DNA from: Rubrivivax sp.
GTDB lineage: Bacteria > Pseudomonadota > Gammaproteobacteria > Burkholderiales > Burkholderiaceae_C
Direction: 5' to 3'
NCBI GenBank assembly: GCA_026125665.1
Contig: JAHCKS010000057.1
Location: 1 to 34,357, forward strand
DNA length: 34,357 nt
Numbering within the stretch: the first letter of the stretch is position 1; the number at the start of each line of letters is the position of its first letter. A program made the position numbers and the translations under genes. Of this stretch, positions 1 through 8,481 are shown one piece after another. A model generated the notes under the pieces. It saw only the letters and a program-made list of their open reading frames with translations. It did not search any database and was not told where the DNA came from.

Positions 1-247
1 AGCGGCCCCCCACGACCTCGGACCCGCTCGAGGCGTTCGTGGTCTTCGCGCGCCAACACTCGAACGGCGCATAGGCGCCGCGATCGCCGCACCCCGTGTA
101 CCACCCACGTCCGTCGAGGGCCGATGCCGTGGGGCCCCGCAGGGCATGGCGCCCGAGGCGCGCCGGAGACGGTGGCATCGCTCCGACATTCGTCGTGTGT
201 TCGGGTGCCATGCCCTGAGTGGCCCCACGGCATCGGCCCGGCGCGCC
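1..247. repeat. Dispersed ~250 bp repeat, copy A (cut by the window edge)
   Basis: This noncoding stretch recurs in the same orientation at 4903-5152. The last 57 bases (191-247) are identical to 5096-5152, and the rest matches with scattered substitutions and short indels. It contains an imperfect inverted repeat with arms 121-156 and 201-236, which could fold into a long hairpin. The left end of the unit probably lies outside the window, because copy B is preceded by a further hairpin. No coding potential was recognised. Confidence 0.85.
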
Positions 248-261
248 GCGATCGGGGGCGC

Positions 262-1815
262 TCAGGAAGCCAGCGACGTGGACGGCCCGGCCGTGGCGGC
301 CGCACCGAGGGTGGCGAGCTCGCGCCGCAGCCGCTCCAGCGAGGCGTCGAGCTCGGCATCGCTGCCGTCGCCATAGCCGAACACCAACCCCTGCGGCCGG
401 CGCTCCGGGCGGTCGTTCCAGTGCATGCCCGACAGCGGCTCGAGCACGAGCCCGCAGGCACGCAGCCGCCGCAGCCACACGAGGTCGTTCTCGCCGCCGG
501 GCAGGCGCAGGCAGCCCGTCGGCACCGGCGTCAGCGGCTCGGCACGCAGCGCCGGCGGCAGACGGTCGAAGAGCAACGCCTGCACGCGCTTGCGCCGCTT
601 CGCGTAGCGCTCGCGCAGCGCCAGGATGCGCTGGTGCAGGTGGCCGCGGTCGATGAACTCCGCCAGCGCCCACTGCGTGGCCGCCGGCGCGCGCGGGCCC
701 CACAGCGTCAGCGCCTCGGCGAACGGCCGCACCAGCGCCGCCGGCACGACGACGTAGCCCAGCCGCAGCGAAGGAAACATCACGCTCTCGAAGGTGCCGA
801 GCAGGAACACGCGCTCGCGGTCGCGCCGCGCCAGCGCCGGCGGCTGCACCTCGCGCGGCCACAGCTCGTCGTTGAGGTGGCCCTCGACGATCCAGCGGCC
901 GTTCTTGCGCGCCCAGTCGATCAGCTCGTCGCCGCGCGACACCGCCGTGCGCCGGCCGAGCGGGTACTGGCCGAGCGGGTGCAGGTAGACGAGCGTGGCG
1001 TCGGGGTCGCGCCGGCGCGCCGCATCGACGTCGAAGCCCTGCGCGTCCAGCGGCACGGCGCTGACGCGCGCGCCCAGGCTCTCCAGCAGGCTCGGCAGCG
1101 ACGGGTGCGTGGGCTCCTCCACCCACATCGAGCCCCCGGTGCTTCCTGAAGGCAGGAGCAGCCGCACGAGCAGGTTCAGCCCCTCGGCGGGGCTGGCGAC
1201 GATCAGCACCTGCTCGGCGCGGCACGGCACGCCGCGCATCACGCCGAGGTAGCGGGCCACCGCCTCGCGCAGCGCCGGCAGGCCGGCGGCGGGCGGCTGG
1301 CCGAGCAGGTCGCGGCGCGAGTCGGCCGCCGCCGCGACCAGCAGGCGCCGCCAGGCCGCCAGCGGGAAGCCGTCGACGTCGATGGCGCGCGGATGCAGCA
1401 GCGGCGGGCGCTGCGACGTGAAGGCACATTCGAGCCTGAGCGGTGCGCCTCCCCCGGCGCCCATGCGCGCCGCCTGCGCCAGCACGTGGTGCGCCAGATC
1501 GCTCGGCTCGCGCGGCGGCGCCACCGCGCGCAGGGCCGGGCCGTGCCCGGGCTCGACGTAGGTGCCGTCGCCCACGCGCCGGCGAATGAAGCCTTCCACC
1601 TGTAGCAGCGCGAAGGCCTCGTCGACGGCGCCCCGCGCCAGCCCCCAGTCGGCGGCGAGCTGGCGCGCCGACGGCAGCCGCTCGCCGGCGGCCAGCGCGC
1701 CGCCCTCGATGGCGCTGCGCACGGCGCGGTAGACGCGCTCGCGCTGCGGCACCGGGCGCACGGCCGCCTCGTCCAGCACGGGCTGGATGAAGGCGCCACT
1801 GGCCGGCTTGCTCAT
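262..1815 (-). CDS. MocR-like GntR/aminotransferase-fold regulator lacking the PLP lysine
   Basis: A 517-residue protein. An N-terminal GntR winged helix (about residues 25-91, with G-E-R-L-P-S-A-R and a recognition helix around A-R-G-A-V-D-E-A) is followed by a fold-type I aminotransferase domain (about 130-505). This is the layout of MocR/PdxR/GabR regulators, which normally bind PLP and control aminotransferase, vitamin B6 or transport genes. The usual motif G-T-F-S-K-x-L-x-P-x-x-R-x-G-Y reads here G-T-F-E-S-V-M-F-P-S-L-R-L-G-Y, so Ser344 (bases 784-786) replaces the Schiff-base lysine. The E-D-D-Y-D-x-E motif is E-G-H-L-N-D-E. A covalent PLP link is therefore unlikely. The start at 1815 (MSKPASG) was chosen because the reading frame upstream is low-complexity Arg/Pro sequence. 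It lies 70 bases downstream of a paralogue and was probably co-transcribed with it. The ligand and targets are unknown. Confidence 0.88.
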   Translation of the reverse strand: MSKPASGAFIQPVLDEAAVRPVPQRERVYRAVRSAIEGGALAAGERLPSARQLAADWGLARGAVDEAFALLQVEGFIRRRVGDGTYVEPGHGPALRAVAPPREPSDLAHHVLAQAARMGAGGGAPLRLECAFTSQRPPLLHPRAIDVDGFPLAAWRRLLVAAAADSRRDLLGQPPAAGLPALREAVARYLGVMRGVPCRAEQVLIVASPAEGLNLLVRLLLPSGSTGGSMWVEEPTHPSLPSLLESLGARVSAVPLDAQGFDVDAARRRDPDATLVYLHPLGQYPLGRRTAVSRGDELIDWARKNGRWIVEGHLNDELWPREVQPPALARRDRERVFLLGTFESVMFPSLRLGYVVVPAALVRPFAEALTLWGPRAPAATQWALAEFIDRGHLHQRILALRERYAKRRKRVQALLFDRLPPALRAEPLTPVPTGCLRLPGGENDLVWLRRLRACGLVLEPLSGMHWNDRPERRPQGLVFGYGDGSDAELDASLERLRRELATLGAAATAGPSTSLAS

Positions 1816-1885
1816 CGGTGTCGCAGTCTCCGGTTTCCGGCCGGGCGGCGCGCGCGCCGCGCGACGAGGTGCGGAATCGCGGCCG

Positions 1886-3652
1886 TCAGCCACGGCGCGG
1901 CTCGACGGGCGGCCGCGGCCCGCCCGGTGCCGCCGGCACTGGCGGCGGCGGCACCGCGGACATGCGCGGGCCCCCGGCCCATGCCCGTGCCGCCGGACGT
2001 GTACGAACGGCGGCATGCAGGTATTCGCCCAGCGCGGCCATCGCCGCGTCGATGCGCGGCACGTCGTCGGCGCCGTAGCCGAACACGAGCCCGCTGGTGC
2101 CGCGCTGCGGCCACGAGTAGGCCGACAGCATCTCCAGCGCGAAGCCGGCCTCGGCCAGGCGCTGCGCGAGCGTCTCGTCGTCGCAGCCTTCGGGCAGGTG
2201 CAGGCAGCCGTGCGTGCCGCCCAGCAGCGGGCCCAGGCGCACCTCGCGCGGCAGGTGGCGCGCCGCCGCGGCCAGCACGGCGTTGCGGCGCTGGCGGTAG
2301 ACCTCGCGCATGCGGCGCAGGTGCACGCCGAGGTGCCCGCCGTCGATGAAGGCGGCCAGCGCCTGCTGGTGCGCCAGCGGCGGGTGGTCGCCGAACAGGC
2401 CGCGCACGGCGGTGAAGGCCGGCACCAGGCGCCGCGGCACGACGAGGTAGGACAGTCGGATCGCCGGGAACATCACGCCGTTGAAGGTGCCTAGGAAGAG
2501 CACCGGGCCGCCGTCGGCCGCCTCGGCCGTCTCGGCGGGCCCGGCGGCCTCGGCGGTTCCGGCGTTCCTGGCGCCTGCATGACCGCGGCCTGCCAGCCAC
2601 CGGGCCGCCGCTTCGCCCCCCCCTGCGGCACGGGCCGGCGCCGACGACGCCGAGGCCATCAGCGCCGGCGGCACGGCGCCGTCGTGCACGATCTCGCCGA
2701 GGTGGTCGCCCTCGATCACCCAGGCACGGCTCTCGCGCGCCCAGGCCAGCAGCACCGCGCGCCGTGCCGACGACAGGCGCGCGCCGGTGGGGTACTGGTT
2801 CAGCGGATGCACGTAGACGAGCGCCGGCGCCGGGCAGGCGCGGCGGGCGGCCTCGACGTCGAGGCCTTCGTCGTCCACCGGCGCGCCGCGCAGGTCCAGC
2901 GGCGGCAGGCCGACGGTGCGCGCGATGCTCATGTAGCCCGGCCGCTCGACGACGACGGCATCGCCCGGCTCGAGCAGCACGCGCACCACGAGGTCCAGCG
3001 CCTGCAGCGGGCCGTTGAGGATGATCACCTGCTCGGCGCACACCTCGAGCCCGCGCGTCAGCGCCAGGTGGCGCGCCGTCGCCTCGCGCAGCGGCATCCA
3101 GCCGGCGGGCAGCCCGTAGCACAGGCTCGAACGGTCCGCCTCGGCGTGCACCGCCGCCGCGATGCAGCGGCGCCAGGCGGCCAGCGGGAAGAGATCGGTG
3201 TCGGGCACACGCGGGTCCAGCAGCGGCCGCGTGCCCGGCGCACGCACACCGGCCAGGCCCTGGCCGGGCGCGATGCGCAGCAACGGGGCCAGCGCATCGA
3301 GCGCCTCGCCGGCCTGTCGCGTCAGCGCCGCGCGGCCGCTCACTTCGCGCACCATGCCCGGCGGCAGGCGCCGCGCGATGAAGCTGCCGCGCCCGGCGCG
3401 GCGCTCGAGCAGGCCTTCGCGGGCCAGCCGCATCAGCGCCTCGTCCACCGCGCCGCGTGCCACGCCCCAGGCGAACGACAACGCACGCGCCGAAGGCAGC
3501 CGCAGGCCGGGCCACAGCAGCCCCTCGACGATGGCGCCCGACACATGGCGGTAGACCCAGGTGCGCGCCGATGCCTCGTGCGAGGCACTGCCGGCCGGCG
3601 GCCGGGCGGCCAGGAACCCTGGGGGCACAGCCTCGGCAGCGGCAGCGGGCAT
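1886..3652 (-). CDS. Second MocR-like regulator, paralogue without the PLP lysine
   Basis: A 588-residue paralogue of the downstream gene: a GntR helix-turn-helix (about residues 33-95) followed by an aminotransferase-like domain. The lysine motif reads G-T-F-N-G-V-M-F-P-A-I-R-L-S-Y, with Gly392 (bases 2477-2479) at the Schiff-base position. E-D-D-Y-D-x-E is E-G-D-H-L-G-E, so one Asp is kept but the Tyr is lost. A stretch of about 50 Ala/Gly-rich residues (about 334-382) is inserted just before the lysine motif and is absent from the neighbour. The ATG at 3652 is preferred; an in-frame TTG at 3688 would add 12 residues. It is divergent from the response-regulator-like gene at 3759, so the two may share a control region. 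Function is inferred from architecture only. Confidence 0.87.
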   Translation of the reverse strand: MPAAAAEAVPPGFLAARPPAGSASHEASARTWVYRHVSGAIVEGLLWPGLRLPSARALSFAWGVARGAVDEALMRLAREGLLERRAGRGSFIARRLPPGMVREVSGRAALTRQAGEALDALAPLLRIAPGQGLAGVRAPGTRPLLDPRVPDTDLFPLAAWRRCIAAAVHAEADRSSLCYGLPAGWMPLREATARHLALTRGLEVCAEQVIILNGPLQALDLVVRVLLEPGDAVVVERPGYMSIARTVGLPPLDLRGAPVDDEGLDVEAARRACPAPALVYVHPLNQYPTGARLSSARRAVLLAWARESRAWVIEGDHLGEIVHDGAVPPALMASASSAPARAAGGGEAAARWLAGRGHAGARNAGTAEAAGPAETAEAADGGPVLFLGTFNGVMFPAIRLSYLVVPRRLVPAFTAVRGLFGDHPPLAHQQALAAFIDGGHLGVHLRRMREVYRQRRNAVLAAAARHLPREVRLGPLLGGTHGCLHLPEGCDDETLAQRLAEAGFALEMLSAYSWPQRGTSGLVFGYGADDVPRIDAAMAALGEYLHAAVRTRPAARAWAGGPRMSAVPPPPVPAAPGGPRPPVEPRRG

Positions 3653-3691
3653 GGGGCCATTCTGCGCGGCGGGTGCGGGCCAAGCCAACTT

Positions 3692-3734
3692 GGCACGGCG
3701 CGCCGGCGATCAATGGTCCTTGTTGTGCCGTGCC
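3692..3734. promoter_or_regulatory. Inverted repeat in the divergent MocR/response-regulator interval
   Basis: GGCACGGC at 3692-3699 is matched by its exact reverse complement GCCGTGCC at 3727-3734, with 27 bases between the half-sites. It lies in the short gap between two divergent regulator genes, a normal place for an autoregulatory operator. Eight-base arms arise readily by chance in such GC-rich DNA, so this is only a candidate. Confidence 0.3.
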
Positions 3735-3758
3735 GGCCTGCGCAAGATCGGCCGCGCG

Positions 3759-4604
3759 ATGGACTTCAGCCACAGCGCCCGCTCGGACGCGCCGCCGCCC
3801 GCCGCGGCAGCGTCGATGCCTGCCGCGCCGAGCGGCGGCGAGCCCGGCCACGAGCCACCCAGGCCGGCCGCCGCGCCGGCGCGCCTGCTGCTCTTCGTCG
3901 GCGAGTCGATCAGCCCGGACGCGGCCCTCGCGGCGCTGCTTGGTCGCGACGGCCTGCGCTGCCTGAGCCTGCCGGGGGCCGAGCAGGCGGTGCGCGCCGC
4001 CGCGCTGGCGCGCTTCGACGCCGTGCTGGTGGACGCCGCGCTCGCCGACGGGCCCGCGTCGCGCACGCTCGAGGCGCTGGCCGCCGCCCACCGCTGCCCG
4101 GTGCTCGTGCTCGCCGAGTGTGCCGACGAGGTGGACGAGATCGTCGCGCTCGAGCTCGGCGCGGACCTCTATCTTTCCCGCCCGCTGGCACCGCGCCGCC
4201 TGCGGGCACACCTGCGCGCGCTGCTGCGCCGGCGTGCCACGGGCGAGTGGCCGCCGCGCCCGCAGGCCGCCCCTTCGCCCCAGGGCGCGCACGCGCTGCA
4301 GGCCGGCGGCTGGACCTTGCAGGTGGCGCCCCAGCGCCTGACCCGTGGCACCCGCCACGTGCGCCTGACGCAGGCGCAGACCGGGCTGCTGCGGCGGCTG
4401 ATGGCCGCCGGCGGCGACGTCGTGCCGGCCGACGAGCTGGTGGCGGCGCTGCCGCACCACGAGCGGGTGCATCCGCGCGGCCTGCGCGTGCACGTGCATC
4501 GCCTGCGCCAGCGGCTGCGCGACGAAGGCGTGCACGAGCTGCAGCTGGAGTCGGTGCGCGGCAACGGCTACCTGCTCGCCGTGGCCTGCGCCGAAGCGGC
4601 GTAG
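3759..4604 (+). CDS. OmpR/PhoB-type response regulator with a degenerate receiver domain
   Basis: A 281-residue protein: an Ala/Pro-rich N-terminal leader of about 40 residues, a receiver-like domain (about 42-160) and a C-terminal winged-helix DNA-binding domain (about 180-277, ending in the typical V-R-G-N-G-Y-L-L). The receiver fold is clear (F-D-A-V-L-V-D, E-L-G-A-D-L-Y-L), but the paired acidic residues after strand 1 are Gly48-Glu49. The switch Ser/Thr is Ala119, and the conserved Lys of K-P is Arg141. The candidate phosphoacceptor Asp92 is kept. This suggests phosphorylation-independent or altered control. No histidine kinase lies nearby. ATG 3759 was chosen because the frame upstream is not domain-like and overlaps the divergent gene. 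Confidence 0.85.
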   Translation: MDFSHSARSDAPPPAAAASMPAAPSGGEPGHEPPRPAAAPARLLLFVGESISPDAALAALLGRDGLRCLSLPGAEQAVRAAALARFDAVLVDAALADGPASRTLEALAAAHRCPVLVLAECADEVDEIVALELGADLYLSRPLAPRRLRAHLRALLRRRATGEWPPRPQAAPSPQGAHALQAGGWTLQVAPQRLTRGTRHVRLTQAQTGLLRRLMAAGGDVVPADELVAALPHHERVHPRGLRVHVHRLRQRLRDEGVHELQLESVRGNGYLLAVACAEAA

Positions 4605-4610
4605 TCGGCT

Positions 4611-4643
4611 CGCCCCCTCTCGACGGAGCGAGAGGATGGGGCG
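4611..4643 (+). terminator. Stem-loop just after the response-regulator gene
   Basis: CGCCCCCTCTCG (4611-4622) pairs with CGAGAGGATGGGGCG (4629-4643) with a small bulge, starting six bases after the stop codon. No T-tract follows, so it is a GC-rich stem-loop that may terminate transcription or protect the 3' end. A second hairpin lies at 4714-4740 (GCCCTCTCCC with GGGAGAAGGC, one mismatch). Confidence 0.45.
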
Positions 4644-4800
4644 GGTGCGCAGGCGCCACGGCGCTCGCAACCTCGCCACCTCGCCCGCCCCGCGCCCTCA
4701 CGCGCCCTCTTCTGCCCTCTCCCGCGAGGGGGGAGAAGGCGCGGCGAGGCGCCTCTCCAGCAGAAGCTGAACCTGCGTCACGCGGAACCGCGGCGCGCAA

Positions 4801-4925
4801 GTCCGAGGCCGCGGGGGGCCGCTGAGGGCTTGGCACCCGAACACACGGATGACCGCCGCTGGCGCTCGAAGGTCAGTGGCCGCGCCCGGGTGCCAAGCCC
4901 TCAGCGGCCCCCCACGACCTCGGAC
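4801..4925. repeat. Long inverted repeat (hairpin 1) flanking repeat copy B
   Basis: The arm 4801-4839 is the reverse complement of 4887-4925 at 37 of 39 positions. The ~47-base centre includes an ACACGGATGACC segment. The right arm overlaps the first bases of repeat copy B (4903 onward), so the hairpin and the repeat appear to be parts of one composite element. This interval is noncoding and lies between two convergent genes. Confidence 0.85.
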
Positions 4926-5152
4926 TTGCTCGAGGCGCTCGTGGTCTTCGCGCGCGAACACTCGCCCGCGGCACGGCGCCACGATCGCCGCTCTCCCCGA
5001 GTGCCACCCACGTCCGTCGAGAGTCGATGCCGTGGGGCCGCTCAGGGCATGGCACCCGAGGCGCGGCGGCGACGGTGGAGTCGCTCGAACTCTTTCGTCG
5101 TGTGTTCGGGTGCCATGCCCTGAGTGGCCCCACGGCATCGGCCCGGCGCGCC
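4903..5152. repeat. Dispersed ~250 bp repeat, copy B
   Basis: The second copy of the repeat at 1-247, in the same orientation. It begins with the same AGCGGCCCCCCACGACCTCG and ends with the 57 identical bases. With copy A it brackets the block holding the two MocR genes and the response-regulator gene. No transposase or integrase is encoded in either copy. Confidence 0.88.
5025..5140. repeat. Long inverted repeat (hairpin 2) inside repeat copy B
   Basis: The arm 5025-5059 is the reverse complement of 5106-5140 with a single mismatch in 35 bases, separated by 46 bases. The corresponding arms in copy A (121-156 and 201-236) carry more mismatches. It could form a cruciform in DNA or a long RNA hairpin if transcribed from either side. 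Confidence 0.85.
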
Positions 5153-5180
5153 GGTCACGGCATCGGCCCGGCGCGCCGGT
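5131..5180. repeat. Exact 25 bp tandem duplication at the end of copy B
   Basis: The 25 bases at 5131-5155 (beginning CACGGCATCG and ending GCGCGCCGGT) are repeated exactly at 5156-5180. Copy A has a single version of this segment, so the duplication is specific to copy B and probably recent. Confidence 0.9.
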
Positions 5181-5310
5181 GATCGTGGCCCGCCCAAACG
5201 CTTCTTCGCGAACGCCGGGCGGAGTCACGGGCCTGGGATGTCGCATTCGGGCATGGTGAGCTCTCGGCGTCAACTTCGAGCTCATGCCACTTGACGAAGC
5301 AGACGGTTAC

Positions 5311-8151
5311 TCAGAACCGCAGCGACGCCGTCAGGTACACGACGCGCCCGCGCGGGTCGTACAGCGTGATGTCGTAGCCGGCCTGGAACTGGTTGCTCGT
5401 CGGGATGAAGACCGGCGGGTCCTTGTCGAACAGGTTGCGCGCACCGAGCGCCACGCGCAGGTTCTTGAACCCCGTGTAGGCCACCTGCGCGTCGTAGATC
5501 GACTGTGCCGGCACGCGGTGCTCGTTGCCGTTCAGGTCGTTGCCGTCACGGTAGCCGTGGTAGTAGTTCTGCGCCAGCGTGACGGCCCAGCCGGCCATCG
5601 ACCAGGTGGCGCTCAGGTAGTGCTTCCAGCGCAGCACCACGCCGTCGTTGACGCTGCTGTTGGTGCTGAGCACCGGGTCCCCGCCCGGGCCCTCGACCAT
5701 CGTGCCGACCTTGCGCGACACGGCGCCGCCGGGGCTCGTCTGGTCGAACTGGATGAAGTAGGTGCCCGAAAGCCCCAGGTCCAGGCGGCTGCCGCCGAGC
5801 GGCAGCTTGTACGAGACGTCGAGGTCGATGCCGCGCGCCTTCGCGCTGCCCACGTTCTGCAGCGTCTGGACGATCGACTCGATGTCGTTGGTGCCTGGCG
5901 TCAGCGTGACGAGGCCGGCGAAGGCCGGGTCGCCGGCGCGGAAGCGCGACACCACCTCCTGCGCCGAAGGCAGCGAGATGATGTCCTCGACCTTGAACTG
6001 GAAGTAGTCGATGCCCACCGACAGTTCCTTCAGCGGCTGCAGCACGAGGCCGAGCGTGGCCTGGGTCGACTTCTCCGGCTTCAGCGTCGGGTTGCCGCCG
6101 GTCAGCGAGTTCACCTGCAGGTCGGTCTGGCCGGTGCCGCCCGGGCCGTCGTCGTTGAACTGCTCCGAGCTGCCGAGCGTCTGCGGCTGCCACAGGTCGA
6201 CCAGCGTCGGCGCACGGAAGCCGGTGCCCACCGCAGCGCGCACGAGCACCTCGCGAAGCGGCTGGTAGCGCAGCGACGCCTTGTAGGTGGACTTGCTGCC
6301 GACGTCGTCGTAGCGGTCGTACCGGGCGGCGACCGTGCCGTCCAGGCCCTTCAGCACCGGGATGCTGAGCTCGCCGAAGACGGAGGTGATCTGGCGGTCG
6401 CGGTCCACCGGCGGCGTGGCGCCGCCGAGGCCGGCGATGTCGCCGGTTTCCAGCGCCGGGCTCGGGCGCGTGACGAACGACTCCTCGCGTGCCTGCAGGC
6501 CGGCTGCGTACTGCAGCGCGCCGGCCGGCAGCTGCGCGATGTCGCCCGTGAGGCGCCCGTCCAGCGACGTGCTCTTGCTCTCGGCGTCGAGCGTCGAGCC
6601 GGTGTACTTGGCGCCGGCCGCGGCGAGCGCGGCGTTGAATGCGGCCGACTGCGTCAGCGACCACGGGTTGTAGTCGCTCGTCGGGTCGTTGACGACGCGC
6701 GCGAACGCCACCTGCGAGAAGTAGCCGTCGGGCACGATGCCCGAGAGCTTGTTCTGGTTCTGCGTCGCCGCGACTTCCCAGTCCTGGCCGGCGATCGCGC
6801 CGCGCAGGCCGAGTGCGAAGCGCGTCTGCGTCGACGTGTCCTCCTGCGTGCGGTCGCCGAAGTCGAACACGCGCGCCGTCACGGCCAGCGGCTGCCCCAC
6901 CAGCGCGGCGGCCGCGCCGCCCTGCGCCGTCAGGTAGGCGGCGGCGGTGGCGTAGTTGGGGTTGGTCGGCCGGATGATGAGCGCCGGCTCCACGCCCTGC
7001 TGCGCGAAGAGCGCGTCGGTGACCATGAAGCTGCGCCTCAGCGGGCTCGGCTGGAAGCGCTGCGTGACGACGTTGCGCGAGTACAGCAGGTCGGCGAAGC
7101 CCTCGAGTCCGTCGGTGAACGCGAAGACGAAGTTGCCGGTGAGCGCCGTCGCCTCGGTCTTCGGCACCAGCCCGACGAAAGCGCTGCTGTCAAACGTGCA
7201 GAACGGGTTGCCGTTCGTCGTCAGCGTCTGGTCGAGGTACATGTTGATCAGCTCGCACTGGTTCGTCGCGGCGAGCGGATTGCCGTAGCCCGTGCCCGGG
7301 CTGTTGCCGAAGCCGGCCTGGCGGCCCGGCGTGTTGCCGACGACGTTCTCGTCGGCCGGGTCGTACGGCGCGCCGGTGCCCGGGTTGTAGCCGCCTTCGA
7401 TGTTGCCCTGGCCGGTGGCCGCCGCCGAGACGAACGGCGGGATGTTGCCGGTGCGCGCGAAGCTGCGGTCCTTCGCGAACAGCGCCGCCTCCTTCTGGTA
7501 CGACAGCGACACGGTGGCGTTGAAACGGTCGCGCGAGCGGTCGCCGAAGCCGGCGACGACGCTGACGCGCTGGCTGTCGCCGCCGCCGCTGCGCGTGGGC
7601 TGGCTGAAGGTGCCGGCGATCTCGACGCCCTGGAAGTCCTTGCTCAGGATGAAGTTGACGACGCCGGCGATGGCGTCCGAGCCGTACAGGCTCGACGCGC
7701 CGTCCTTCAGCACCTCGACGCGCTCGACGGCGGCCAGCGGGATCGCGTTGACGTTCACCGACGTGCCGTTGCCGCCGGCGAAGGCCGCCAGCCGCCGGCC
7801 GTTGACGAGCACCAGCGTGCGGTCCTCGCCCAGCCCGCGCAGCGACACCGACGACAGGCCGTAGGTCGAGTTGCCCGCGCCGGTGGCGTTCATGATCGCG
7901 CCCTGCGAAGACACCGCGGTGATCGTGGCCAGCAGCTGCTCGGTCGTCGTCACGCCGGTGCGCGCGATGTCCTCGCGGCGCAGGATCTGCACCGGCAGCG
8001 CCGTCTCGGCGTCCAGCCGGCGGATGGCCGAGCCGGTGATCTCGATGCGCTGGTCCTGCGCGAGCGCGGGCGCGACGGGAACGAAGGCGGCGGCAACACC
8101 GGCCCCCAGCGCCAGGCGGACGGCCCGGCACAGCGGATGAAAGCGGAACAT
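5311..8151 (-). CDS. TonB-dependent outer-membrane receptor
   Basis: A 946-residue outer-membrane protein. A signal peptide (about 1-31, ending A-P-A-L-A before Q-D-Q) is followed by a TonB-box-like segment (R-I-E-I-T-G-S). The plug domain (about 40-165) carries [15 protein letters not shown] and the strongly conserved [15 protein letters not shown] long beta-barrel ends in a terminal Phe (T-A-S-L-R-F), as expected for Bam-dependent insertion. The family imports large or scarce substrates (siderophores, vitamins, glycans) using TonB energy; the ligand cannot be read here and no TonB/ExbBD genes are nearby. The start at 8151 is supported by GGAGGG five bases upstream and by the signal peptide. 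An open frame continues upstream antisense to the next gene but is not coding. Confidence 0.93.
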   Translation of the reverse strand: MFRFHPLCRAVRLALGAGVAAAFVPVAPALAQDQRIEITGSAIRRLDAETALPVQILRREDIARTGVTTTEQLLATITAVSSQGAIMNATGAGNSTYGLSSVSLRGLGEDRTLVLVNGRRLAAFAGGNGTSVNVNAIPLAAVERVEVLKDGASSLYGSDAIAGVVNFILSKDFQGVEIAGTFSQPTRSGGGDSQRVSVVAGFGDRSRDRFNATVSLSYQKEAALFAKDRSFARTGNIPPFVSAAATGQGNIEGGYNPGTGAPYDPADENVVGNTPGRQAGFGNSPGTGYGNPLAATNQCELINMYLDQTLTTNGNPFCTFDSSAFVGLVPKTEATALTGNFVFAFTDGLEGFADLLYSRNVVTQRFQPSPLRRSFMVTDALFAQQGVEPALIIRPTNPNYATAAAYLTAQGGAAAALVGQPLAVTARVFDFGDRTQEDTSTQTRFALGLRGAIAGQDWEVAATQNQNKLSGIVPDGYFSQVAFARVVNDPTSDYNPWSLTQSAAFNAALAAAGAKYTGSTLDAESKSTSLDGRLTGDIAQLPAGALQYAAGLQAREESFVTRPSPALETGDIAGLGGATPPVDRDRQITSVFGELSIPVLKGLDGTVAARYDRYDDVGSKSTYKASLRYQPLREVLVRAAVGTGFRAPTLVDLWQPQTLGSSEQFNDDGPGGTGQTDLQVNSLTGGNPTLKPEKSTQATLGLVLQPLKELSVGIDYFQFKVEDIISLPSAQEVVSRFRAGDPAFAGLVTLTPGTNDIESIVQTLQNVGSAKARGIDLDVSYKLPLGGSRLDLGLSGTYFIQFDQTSPGGAVSRKVGTMVEGPGGDPVLSTNSSVNDGVVLRWKHYLSATWSMAGWAVTLAQNYYHGYRDGNDLNGNEHRVPAQSIYDAQVAYTGFKNLRVALGARNLFDKDPPVFIPTSNQFQAGYDITLYDPRGRVVYLTASLRF

Positions 8152-8481
8152 GGATCCCTCCAACGTTGACAACGGGCGGCGCTTTCCGTGGCGTGTCGCC
8201 GCCTTGACGTGGAGCCAATCTAGGGACGGTGCGCGGCGCGCGCTGCAGCAGCCGGTGCCGGCGCTGCGGCACGGCGCGATGCATGCGGTCGATTCGTCGC
8301 TGCGCGGCTTGGCCGCGCCCCCGCGGCCACCGGCCGCGACAAATGCGCGCTGCGCACACGCGGGGCACCGGTACGATCGCGCCCGGGGACTTTCCCGTGG
8401 CTGTGGCGGCCGGGCGACACACGCAAGCGCGCGCACCACCCTCTGCGCCGCCCCGCGCCGATCAACCGCCGGACCCACTCC
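8152..8481. other. Divergent intergenic region, TonB receptor / Anbu
   Basis: 330 bases separate the two divergent starts. It should hold both promoters, but no convincing -35/-10 pair, operator or RNA structure was recognised. The only clear signal is the receptor gene's ribosome binding site next to 8151. Confidence 0.5.

Noticed and set aside
1812-4679. Very long open frame antisense to and overlapping the MocR and response-regulator genes
   Set aside because: It is an artefact of high GC content: low-complexity Arg/Ala/Gly sequence with no domain match, and it overlaps real genes in other frames.
1-5180. Direct repeats as att sites of an integrative element
   Set aside because: No integrase, tRNA or mobility gene lies between them, and the repeats are hairpin-rich and much longer than typical att cores. 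They are reported as dispersed repeats instead.
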